Made by a program: the position numbers and the translations under genes
Notes under the pieces: model-generated
The model's input: the letters and a program-made list of their open reading frames with translations, nothing else
Told to the model about the DNA's origin: nothing
Database searches by the model: none
Shown here: piece after piece, positions 16,623-23,685 of the stretch
Position numbering within the stretch: the first letter of the stretch is position 1
How the letters are laid out: every line of letters starts with the position of its first letter
Source: Chloroflexota bacterium
Lineage (GTDB): Bacteria > Chloroflexota > Anaerolineae > Promineifilales > Promineifilaceae
NCBI GenBank assembly: GCA_008501785.1
Contig: QQUD01000314.1
Location: 1 to 24,689, forward strand
Reading direction: 5' to 3'
Length of the DNA stretch: 24,689 nt

Positions 16623-16690
16623 GGGGATAGTGAATAGTGAATAGTGATGAGTGATGAGATTCTCTTAATTATCCACTATCCACTTTCCCC
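16623..16690. repeat. 7-nt word repeats forming an imperfect hairpin
   Basis: GTGAATA, GTGAATA, GTGATGA and GTGATGA words start a few bases after the permease stop. Bases 16623-16639 pair with 16674-16690 at 15 of 17 positions. The right arm runs into the leader of the next gene, which starts at 16710. Confidence 0.75.
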
Positions 16691-16709
16691 TTCTAACACG
16701 GAGACAAAT

Positions 16710-19451
16710 ATGCGACTTGTTCGGTTTTCTTTTCGACATTTATGGCGGCATTGGCGAATGAATATGGTGGTGCTGGCCGGGTTGGTGTTAACGGCTGCTT
16801 TTTTGGCTGGCTTGCCGATGTATGCGCTGGCGATTTCGGGGCGCAGTTTGGCGCAGCGGTTAGAAGACGCGACGGTGGCTGCCAAAAATATTCAGATGAC
16901 GGGTGATAATTTGACCAGCAGTGTGTACGGCGAGGTTCAGACTGGTGGGGCGCTGTTTGCAGATCGGATTGAAGTGAAAACGGGGACAACGCGGTTTGGA
17001 CATACAGTTCTACGCGAAAACGAGACGCTGGAATTTGTGGAATCGTTGAATGTGAAGGCGTGGTCTTTTACGGATATGGCGCAGCATGTGACGGTGTTAG
17101 ACGGCCGTTTTCCGCGACACATTGCCACACCCCCTAACCAGTTTTACTCTGAATCTGAATTTGTGCTGGGCAAGGACGCTGTGGAGCGGCTCAATTTGAG
17201 TGGCATTCAGCTACAAATTGGGGATGAAATTCGCACAGGAGATAACGATTTACGCCTCTTTTTGGTGGGGATTGTGGAGCCGGTGGACCCGACGGATGAA
17301 CGCTGGTGGGGGGATTTGATTCCATTTTTCTATGATCGGCCCCCTAATTTTTCGGTGCGACCGGATACGGTGACGCTGTCGGTAATTGTGAATCCGGTGA
17401 CGGCGACTGATTATTTTCCTGGGCATACCACTACATGGCGCATTTTGACGGATTTGTCGCAAATTAATGTGGATAATGTGGATGAAACGGCCGTAACCCT
17501 ACAACGCATCAAAACCATCATGCTCAATTACCAGGCTACGCTGGAAACAGGCCTGCCCGACATCATTGAGGGGTACCAAACAGAGTTGGCGAATGCGCGT
17601 GTTACGCTTTTCCTCCTCTCCGTGCAATCGCTGCTGTTTGTGTTGTACACGTTAGCGATGATCAGCTCTTTCCTGCTGGACCAATCACAGGGGGAGCTGG
17701 CATCGTTAGCGGGTCGTGGGTTTAACAGTTGGCAAATCACGCGCATTTTTGCGACTGAAAGTTTGCTGCTGGCACTGCTGGCGGTGCCGTTGGGTCCTTG
17801 GTTGGCGCTGGTGGCGCTGCAATTGTGGGGTCGGCTGTCGGGGACGTTTGTATCGACGCAAGTGCCGGTGGAGTCGTGGTGGTTGGCGTTGGGGGCGATT
17901 GGGTTTGGGTGGGTGGTGTTGGTTACGGCCGTTTACATCGGCACCCGTGGCAGCATTCTCGACTGGCAGCGGCGGTTGGCGCGTCCACCCCGGCAGGCAG
18001 CATGGCAGCGCACTTATTTCGACGTGTTTTTGCTGCTGTTGGGCGGCTTGATTTATTGGCAGTTGACCGATGCCGGTTCACTGCTGTCGTCGGTGGGCGA
18101 TGCGGCGGGTGACGTGACCGGGCAGGCGGACCCGTTTTTGCTGGTGGGGCCATCGCTGCTGCTGATTGGGGTGGCGCTGCTGTTTTTGCGGCTGTTCCCG
18201 CTGCTGTTGCGGCTGGTGGCATGGCTGACGCGGCGGGTGAATGGCTTGATTTTGCCGTTTGGGTTAGCGCGGCTGTCTCGTGATCCGGTGGGGCCAAGTC
18301 GGGTGGTGCTGTTGATCAGTTTGGCGGCGGGGCTGACGCTGTTTGTGACTACGTTTGAAAACAGCATGAAAACCCGGCAGATGCAAATTGCGCATTATCA
18401 AACTGGTGCAGATTTGCGGGTGCAGATTCCGAATGGGGCGGATGTTGCGGCGTATACGGCCGTTACGAACCACAGCGCCGTAAACAACTGGGCCAATGTT
18501 TATGTCAACACATCCCGGTTTGGTGAACAGTTGGGGCGACAAGCAGAGCTTATTGCCGTTGACCCAGACAGCTTTGCAGAGGTGGCGGCATTTGCCCCAG
18601 GCATTTCCTCGCTGAAAATGCCGGACATCATGCCTGCACTACATCCTGGTGGTGCGGCGGCCATTCCAGCGCTGTTTTCGGCGGATGCGTACCCGCCGAA
18701 AAAGCAGGTCGGTGATTTGGTGGTGTATGTAGTGGGGCAGGCTCGGGTCACATTTGAGGTGCGCGGCATTATCCAAAACTTCCCGGCCACGAATGGCCCG
18801 TTTTTTGTGACCAATTTGGCGGAAGTGGAAAAGCAGGTGGATTTAGAAAAGCTAACTGCACCCTGGGATGGTTCGATGGAGCTGTGGCTGACGGTGGACG
18901 CGGCGCAGCATGGGGCGTTTGTGGAGGAGCTTAACGGCCGTTTTGCCAACGGCGAAATCACGCGCATTGTGGCCGATGCGCGGCTGGTGCAGCGCGGAAT
19001 GCAGGCAAACATGATTGGTTTGCAAGCGTTGGGTGCGTTTCGCTTGAATGCGGTGACGTTGACGGTGTTGAGTGTGGCGATCTTTTTGATGGTGCATTTC
19101 TTTGCGGCGCGGCGGCGTATGGTTGAATTTAGCTTGCTGCGCAGCATGGGGTTAACGGCGCGGCAGTTGATGGGGTTGTTGTCGTTGGAAGGCATCATCA
19201 TGATGGGGCTGGGGCTGCTGGCTGGCAGCGGGCTGGGATTTGGCTTGGCGGCGGTGATGCGGCCGTTTTTGTCTAGGTCGCTCTCCGGTGCGCTGGGTGG
19301 CGATACGATTCGCAATATTGTGGTGAATGTGCCGGAAACGGCCGTTATTTACCTGCTATTGATCGCTTTTTACGGGCTGGCACTCACATTTTTGCTGATT
19401 ACTCTTCTTCGCAGCGGCATCCATCGCGTCTTACGCATTGGAGAAGAATAA
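16710..19451 (+). CDS. Second MacB/FtsX-type ABC transporter permease
   Basis: I choose ATG 16710 (913 residues), six bases after GGAG; the ATG at 16644 lies in the word-repeat hairpin and would add a 22-residue tail with no homology. The product starts MRLVRFSFRHLWRHW, then a membrane helix. It has the same plan as the previous permease: extracytoplasmic domain, FtsX block at about 297-412 (LASLAGRGFNSWQITRIFATESLLL), hydrophobic middle block at about 433-550, second extracytoplasmic domain, and FtsX block at about 770-913 (MVEFSLLRSMGLTARQLMGLLSLEG). It ends in IHRVLRIGEE. The two permeases probably form one heteromeric transporter. Six octamers lie at 17101, 17487, 17925, 18456, 18934 and 19338, spaced about 390-530 bases. 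Confidence 0.9.
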   Translation: MRLVRFSFRHLWRHWRMNMVVLAGLVLTAAFLAGLPMYALAISGRSLAQRLEDATVAAKNIQMTGDNLTSSVYGEVQTGGALFADRIEVKTGTTRFGHTVLRENETLEFVESLNVKAWSFTDMAQHVTVLDGRFPRHIATPPNQFYSESEFVLGKDAVERLNLSGIQLQIGDEIRTGDNDLRLFLVGIVEPVDPTDERWWGDLIPFFYDRPPNFSVRPDTVTLSVIVNPVTATDYFPGHTTTWRILTDLSQINVDNVDETAVTLQRIKTIMLNYQATLETGLPDIIEGYQTELANARVTLFLLSVQSLLFVLYTLAMISSFLLDQSQGELASLAGRGFNSWQITRIFATESLLLALLAVPLGPWLALVALQLWGRLSGTFVSTQVPVESWWLALGAIGFGWVVLVTAVYIGTRGSILDWQRRLARPPRQAAWQRTYFDVFLLLLGGLIYWQLTDAGSLLSSVGDAAGDVTGQADPFLLVGPSLLLIGVALLFLRLFPLLLRLVAWLTRRVNGLILPFGLARLSRDPVGPSRVVLLISLAAGLTLFVTTFENSMKTRQMQIAHYQTGADLRVQIPNGADVAAYTAVTNHSAVNNWANVYVNTSRFGEQLGRQAELIAVDPDSFAEVAAFAPGISSLKMPDIMPALHPGGAAAIPALFSADAYPPKKQVGDLVVYVVGQARVTFEVRGIIQNFPATNGPFFVTNLAEVEKQVDLEKLTAPWDGSMELWLTVDAAQHGAFVEELNGRFANGEITRIVADARLVQRGMQANMIGLQALGAFRLNAVTLTVLSVAIFLMVHFFAARRRMVEFSLLRSMGLTARQLMGLLSLEGIIMMGLGLLAGSGLGFGLAAVMRPFLSRSLSGALGGDTIRNIVVNVPETAVIYLLLIAFYGLALTFLLITLLRSGIHRVLRIGEE

Positions 19452-19464
19452 AAATAAATACCCA

Positions 19465-19669
19465 TCATTCCGAGGTTTTCCGTGGAATCCCCTCCGTGTT
19501 CGACAAGGTGAGAGGGATTTCTTGTAGGATACTTCGCAGGGCCTCAGCACAGGCTCTACTAAGAAAGTTGTCATTTCGAACGCAGTCTTCGGAGTGAGAA
19601 ATCTTGCTTCGTGTCTGTCAAGAACCCTCTGCCTCAAAGCAAGATTCCTCGGCAGACCTCGGAATGACA
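19465..19669. repeat. Dispersed-type palindromic element with partial second copy
   Basis: The 303-base spacer 19452-19754 is filled by repeat-like sequence. The clearest unit is 19569-19669: it begins TGTCATTTCGA and ends TCGGAATGACA, and its arms pair over about 40 bases with mismatches (AAATCTTGCTT facing AAGCAAGATT in the middle). Bases 19465-19490 (TCATTCCGAGG...GGAATC) repeat the right arm in inverse orientation, so a second partial unit abuts it. The wording resembles palindromic TCATTTCGA...GAAATCTT repeats common in bacterial spacers. No gene is visible here. Confidence 0.7.
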
Positions 19670-19754
19670 ATTGCATGACAAATTTCTTCCTTATTTTGTT
19701 CTGGGTCTTCCCGGCATTGGTTACTTGAAATGACATGTTATCGGAGTTTGAATA

Positions 19755-21440
19755 ATGACAAACCCATTCGTATTATGCGACAATCTGGTCAAGATTTATA
19801 AAGTGGCTGATTTGGAAGTAGTGGCTTTGCAAGGGCTGGATTTATCTGTGGAACCGGGGGAAATGATGGCGTTGGTGGGCGCTTCTGGCTCTGGTAAATC
19901 GACGCTGCTTAACATTTTGGGTGGACTGGATGAACCGAGTGCGGGTGGCATTGGGGTGAATGGCTATGATTTGCTGAAGCTGTCGGAAAAAGACCGAGTG
20001 CAGTACAAGCGGGATACGGTGGGGTTTGTGTGGCAGCAGCCGTCACGGAATTTGCTACCTTATTTGTCGGCGAGGGAAAATGTGGAGCTGCCGATGATGC
20101 TGGTGGGGGGGCGGGCCAAGCAGCGGCGTAATCGGGCGTTGGAACTGCTGGAGATGGTTGGATTGACTGATCGGGCTGATTTTCGGCCGGATCGGTTGTC
20201 GGGTGGGCAGCAGCAGCGGGTGGCACTAGCAGTGGCGTTGGCCAACAATCCGCCATTGCTGTTGGCCGATGAACCAACGGGACAAGTTGACTCGGAAACG
20301 GCGGCCCAGATTTTTGCGGCGCTGCGGCGTATCAACGAGGCGTTTAACACGACGATATTGGTGGTGACGCACGATCAGCGGGTGGCGAATAAGGTGGACC
20401 GGGTGGTGGCGATTCGTGACGGCCGTACCAGCACAGAAATTCGGCGTGAGCGTAATTTGGCAGATGGTTCGATTCAGGAAGAGGAGTGGGTGATTTTGGA
20501 CCGGGCGGGGCGGCTGCAAATGCCGCAGGCATATATCGATACGCTGGAGATGCAGGATCGGGTGAAGGTTAGGTTGGAGGAGGCGCATGTGTCGGTGTGG
20601 CCGGAGGGGAATGAATTACAAAGAGACAAAGGGACGAAGGGACAAAGGAAAGAGAAGAATGGGGTGAATGGGTCTGTGTGGCGACCGCCTCGGCAGGTGG
20701 GTTTGGTGGGGGATGTTGGGTTGAGTGAGGCGAAGTTTGGGAAAACGGCTGTATTCGTGCGCAACCTGACACGTGTTTTTAAACTCGGAGCAGAAGAGGT
20801 GCGGGCGGTTGATGGGGTGACGTTGAGCATTCCTACCGGGCAGATGGTGGTGATTAAGGGGCCGTCTGGGTCAGGAAAGACGACGATGCTGAATTTGATT
20901 GCGGGTTTGGATGAGCCAACGGGGGGAATGGTGATTATTAACGGCCGTAAACTCACCGGCCTGAAAAGCAGCGATCTGATTGACCTGCGGCGGCACCAGA
21001 TTGGGTTTGTGTTTCAGACGTTTGGGCTGCTGCCGTTTTTATCGGCGCGAGAAAATATTGAAGCGCCGCTGCGGTTGGTGAAAATGCCGGGGAAAGAGCG
21101 TAATGCACGGGTAGATGAAGTGTTGGAAATGGTTGGGCTGACCGAACGAGCCAATCATCGCACTTATGAATTGTCTGGTGGTGAGCAGCAGCGGATTGCG
21201 CTGGCGCGGGCGTTGGCAAATCGGCCGTCGATCATTTTGGCTGATGAGCCAACCGGTCAGCTCGACACGGCCACTGGCTACCAGATTGTTGATTTGCTGC
21301 GACAGATTGTGCAAACAACGGGGGTGACGGTGATTATTGCCAGTCACGATCCCAAAGTGGAGGAGGCTGTGGATCAGGTGTTTGTGTTGGAAGACGGCCG
21401 TTTAGCCACAATTGAAGCAGAAACACCTGTAATGGCGTAA
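19755..21440 (+). CDS. Fused double ABC ATPase (two LolD/MacB-type domains in one chain)
   Basis: This 561-residue protein contains two complete nucleotide-binding domains. The first (about 5-250) has Walker A GASGSGKST (42-50), signature LSGGQQQR (148-155), Walker B LLLADE (168-173) and H206. The second (about 332-555) has Walker A GPSGSGKTT (369-377), signature LSGGEQQR (473-480), Walker B IILADE (493-498) and H531. Both look catalytically intact, and both are of the MacB/LolD group. The linker (about 255-330) contains a hydrophilic stretch encoded by an 8-base word repeat (20623-20655). LolD-type ATPases are normally single-domain and dimerise, so a pre-formed pair serving two different permeases is the natural reading. 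It closes the sigma-linked export locus. Confidence 0.93.
   Translation: MTNPFVLCDNLVKIYKVADLEVVALQGLDLSVEPGEMMALVGASGSGKSTLLNILGGLDEPSAGGIGVNGYDLLKLSEKDRVQYKRDTVGFVWQQPSRNLLPYLSARENVELPMMLVGGRAKQRRNRALELLEMVGLTDRADFRPDRLSGGQQQRVALAVALANNPPLLLADEPTGQVDSETAAQIFAALRRINEAFNTTILVVTHDQRVANKVDRVVAIRDGRTSTEIRRERNLADGSIQEEEWVILDRAGRLQMPQAYIDTLEMQDRVKVRLEEAHVSVWPEGNELQRDKGTKGQRKEKNGVNGSVWRPPRQVGLVGDVGLSEAKFGKTAVFVRNLTRVFKLGAEEVRAVDGVTLSIPTGQMVVIKGPSGSGKTTMLNLIAGLDEPTGGMVIINGRKLTGLKSSDLIDLRRHQIGFVFQTFGLLPFLSARENIEAPLRLVKMPGKERNARVDEVLEMVGLTERANHRTYELSGGEQQRIALARALANRPSIILADEPTGQLDTATGYQIVDLLRQIVQTTGVTVIIASHDPKVEEAVDQVFVLEDGRLATIEAETPVMA
20623..20655 (+). repeat. 8-nt word repeat inside the ATPase linker
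   Basis: GAGACAAA, GGGACGAA, GGGACAAA and GGAAAGAG follow one another in frame and encode a basic, disordered-looking stretch (RDKGTKGQRKEK). The style matches the word repeats in the spacers, but I find no complementary arm downstream. Confidence 0.7.
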
Positions 21441-21548
21441 CTAAGCGAGCATCCAGAATTAAGTTGCCGGAGTGGAGGCTTTAGCCGGAATCCGTTCCGG
21501 CTAAAGCCTCCACTCCAAACAGGGAGTTATTTCTGGACGCTTGCTAAG
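21441..21548. terminator. Nested double hairpin between convergent genes
   Basis: An inner perfect 22-bp stem (21469-21490 with 21495-21516, loop TCCG) sits inside an outer imperfect stem (21441-21458 with 21531-21548, 15 of 18 paired). It fills the 109-base gap between the fused ATPase stop and the stop of the convergent Wzt-like gene, so it is placed as a bidirectional terminator. The inner part looks like an independent palindromic insertion. Confidence 0.7.
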
Positions 21549-21549
21549 C

Positions 21550-22839
21550 TTATTTGTTTGACTCTGAAGGAAACAGGCTGGCCACCGGAACTGGCTGTTC
21601 GTGCCCGATTTGCCATTGGTGTGGGGGTCGCAGCACGCCTTTATCGTGACCTGTGCCTGTGATGGTAAGCGGATACACATGCCAATGGTAGTCATAGGCA
21701 TACGCCCACTCCTTTTCAAACACACCCACATCCACAAAGTAATCCCCTTCAATCAAATCGAGTCGTTCTAAAAACAGGCTGACTTCCCCCATGCCATGAA
21801 TGGTTGGCAAGGTGATACCAGCAGCGGCCGTGCTGGTGTCATAACAAACAAAGCCATCTTCACGGGAGATGGTAACTGAGAAAATAGGTGATTCAATCGA
21901 GTCTGGTGCGTGATATCGAATGGTGACTTGTTGGGGGGAGCCGCTTTCACGCTGCTGGTTTTCAGCACCCGTTTCGTCGCGAAGTGCAACTTCACGAATT
22001 GTCATTTCCATCGAGCCAAAACGATTTTCGTTGACGCGTAGTTCTTTACCACTGGACGTAGTGAGGACAGGTTGCTCGGCAGGTGTGCGCCGCTGGGTTT
22101 CGGCGGTCATCTCGGCGACGTATTGGCCGACTACTACATCAGATTCGCCATAGGCCACTACACCACCGCGCCGCAGCCACAACGCTTTGTCACACAGTTC
22201 ACGCACCAGCGTGGCATCATGCGATACGAGGACGATGGTGCAGCCTTGTGCTTTAAATTGGGCAATCCGGTCCAGGCATTTGCGTTGAAAGGCAAGATCG
22301 CCAACGGCTAAAACTTCGTCGATTAGCAAGATTTCTGGTTCGATGTGGGTTGCTACAGAAAAGGCGAGTCGCATTTGCATGCCAGTACTGTAGGTGCGCA
22401 GCGGGTTGTCGATAAATTCTTCTAATTCGGCGAATTGAACAATGTCATCAAAACGCTCTCTTGTTTCCTGGTGGGTGAGGCCCCCAATGATGGCGGCGAC
22501 GAATACATTTTCGCGGCCGGTTAGCTCGGGATGGAAGCCGGTTCCCAGGTCGAGTAAGGCACCGATACGGCCGTTTACCACCACCTGCCCCTTATCCTGC
22601 TTCCCAACCCCACCCAGCAAACGCAGCAAGGTTGATTTACCAGCGCCATTGTGTCCGATAACACCCAACATCGCGCCCGGTTCGACAGTGAAATTGACAT
22701 CGCTTAATACCCAGAATTTATCCTTGGGTCGCAGTCGCCCCCAGCCTCGGGCTAACGTTTCGATAAGCGTGGTGGGCCGGTCTGGGTGAAAACGGCGAAA
22801 CTGTTTGCTCAGGTTTTTGACTTCAATGGCCGGTGACAT
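21550..22839 (-). CDS. Polysaccharide ABC exporter ATPase with C-terminal Wzt-like domain
   Basis: I choose the ATG at 22839 (429 residues), nine bases after GGAGG; the ATG at 22857 overlaps the permease gene more deeply. The nucleotide-binding domain covers about 1-250: Walker A GHNGAGKST (62-70), LGTGFHPELTGREN typical of the TagH/Wzt group, signature STGMQMRLAFS from 151, Walker B LLIDEVLAVGD (171-181) and H207. The C-terminal part (about 275-420) is a beta-rich Wzt-type carbohydrate-binding domain (FSVTISREDGFVCYD, LLEGDYFVDVGVF-like pattern). It should power export of an undecaprenyl-linked glycan with the permease gene just upstream, whose stop lies one base before this start. Confidence 0.92.
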   Translation of the reverse strand: MSPAIEVKNLSKQFRRFHPDRPTTLIETLARGWGRLRPKDKFWVLSDVNFTVEPGAMLGVIGHNGAGKSTLLRLLGGVGKQDKGQVVVNGRIGALLDLGTGFHPELTGRENVFVAAIIGGLTHQETRERFDDIVQFAELEEFIDNPLRTYSTGMQMRLAFSVATHIEPEILLIDEVLAVGDLAFQRKCLDRIAQFKAQGCTIVLVSHDATLVRELCDKALWLRRGGVVAYGESDVVVGQYVAEMTAETQRRTPAEQPVLTTSSGKELRVNENRFGSMEMTIREVALRDETGAENQQRESGSPQQVTIRYHAPDSIESPIFSVTISREDGFVCYDTSTAAAGITLPTIHGMGEVSLFLERLDLIEGDYFVDVGVFEKEWAYAYDYHWHVYPLTITGTGHDKGVLRPPHQWQIGHEQPVPVASLFPSESNK

Positions 22840-22840
22840 A

Positions 22841-23635
22841 TTACAGTTCCTCCACAAATGTGTAGCTGGCTTTGAGGAAGGTGCGATAGCCGATGACGAG
22901 TAGAATGAGGGAAACGGCCGTTAACCCCACCATCGGCAGCAGTGCCGGTAATTCGCCTCGAATCAAAATCGCCCGGTAAGCATCAATCACATGAAACATT
23001 GGATTTAGCCGATAGTAAAACAAAAATCGCTCAGGAACAATGTTAGCATCATAAAAGATTGGCGTCAGGTAGAAGAACAGCAGCAAGATGACGCCAATCA
23101 GGTGCTGCGTGTCGCGAAAGGTGACGTGAAATGTGGCTAAAAAGTAGGAAAGGCTCAACGTCAAAATAAATTGCAGCGTGATGATGACGGGCAAAAATAA
23201 AATGGTGGCGTGAATGGGAACACCAGTTACAAGCAAGAAGATCAGCAGCACGGGCAGCGCCAATAAAAAGTGAATGAGATTGGACATGACGATGACGACA
23301 GGCAAGATGGCTGCCGGAAAGCCGGGGCGCTTGATGAGGGAACGGCCGTCTACTATCGTCGTCGTTCCTGCAAACAGCGAACTTTGAAACCAGCTCCACA
23401 CCAGCAAGCCGCAAAACAGAAAGGCGGTGTAGTTTGGAATGTTGAGCGGCAGCACATACCGAAACACGAACCCAAACACAACGAGCTGCGCCAACGGGTT
23501 GAGCAGCGACCAGGCAATCACCATCACTGAGCCTTTGTAGCGCAGTTTCATATCGCGAAAGGCCAATTCTCGCAGTAAATCGCGGAGGTAGATGGTGCGT
23601 CTTTTGTTGTTAGTTGAAAAAAGTGATAATTGCAT
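22841..23635 (-). CDS. ABC-2 type polysaccharide export permease (Wzm/TagG-like)
   Basis: This 264-residue protein has about six membrane helices and the ABC-2 pattern of glycan exporters. A cytoplasmic amphipathic start contains LLRELAFRDMKLRYKGS, and then come VMVIAWSLLNPLAQLVVFGFVF and LFCGLLVWSWFQSSL. A central FLATFHVTFRDTQHLIGVILLLFFYLTPIFY block precedes the closing LNPMFHVIDAYRAILIRGELP. The start is the ATG complementing 23633-23635. It is translationally close-coupled to the Wzt-like ATPase that follows on the minus strand. Together they would flip a lipid-linked polysaccharide across the membrane. Octamers lie at 22914 and 23342. Confidence 0.92.
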   Translation of the reverse strand: MQLSLFSTNNKRRTIYLRDLLRELAFRDMKLRYKGSVMVIAWSLLNPLAQLVVFGFVFRYVLPLNIPNYTAFLFCGLLVWSWFQSSLFAGTTTIVDGRSLIKRPGFPAAILPVVIVMSNLIHFLLALPVLLIFLLVTGVPIHATILFLPVIITLQFILTLSLSYFLATFHVTFRDTQHLIGVILLLFFYLTPIFYDANIVPERFLFYYRLNPMFHVIDAYRAILIRGELPALLPMVGLTAVSLILLVIGYRTFLKASYTFVEEL

Positions 23636-23648
23636 CGTTTTATTTAAA

Positions 23649-23673
23649 CTGGCTCGGTCTGGAGACCGGCCAG
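23649..23673 (-). terminator. Probable rho-independent terminator
   Basis: Read on the minus strand, CTGGCCGGTCT and AGACCGAGCCAG form an 11-bp GC-rich stem with one bulged A and a CC loop, followed by TTTAAATAAAA. It lies between the end of the membrane protein gene (23686) and the start of the permease gene (23635). It could separate the two transcripts or reduce read-through. Confidence 0.55.
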
Positions 23674-23685
23674 AGCAAGTAGCGG

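Noticed and set aside
16644..16709. N-terminal extension of the second permease
   Set aside because: It is encoded by the word-repeat hairpin, and the ATG at 16710 has a proper GGAG six bases upstream and matches the usual short cytoplasmic start.
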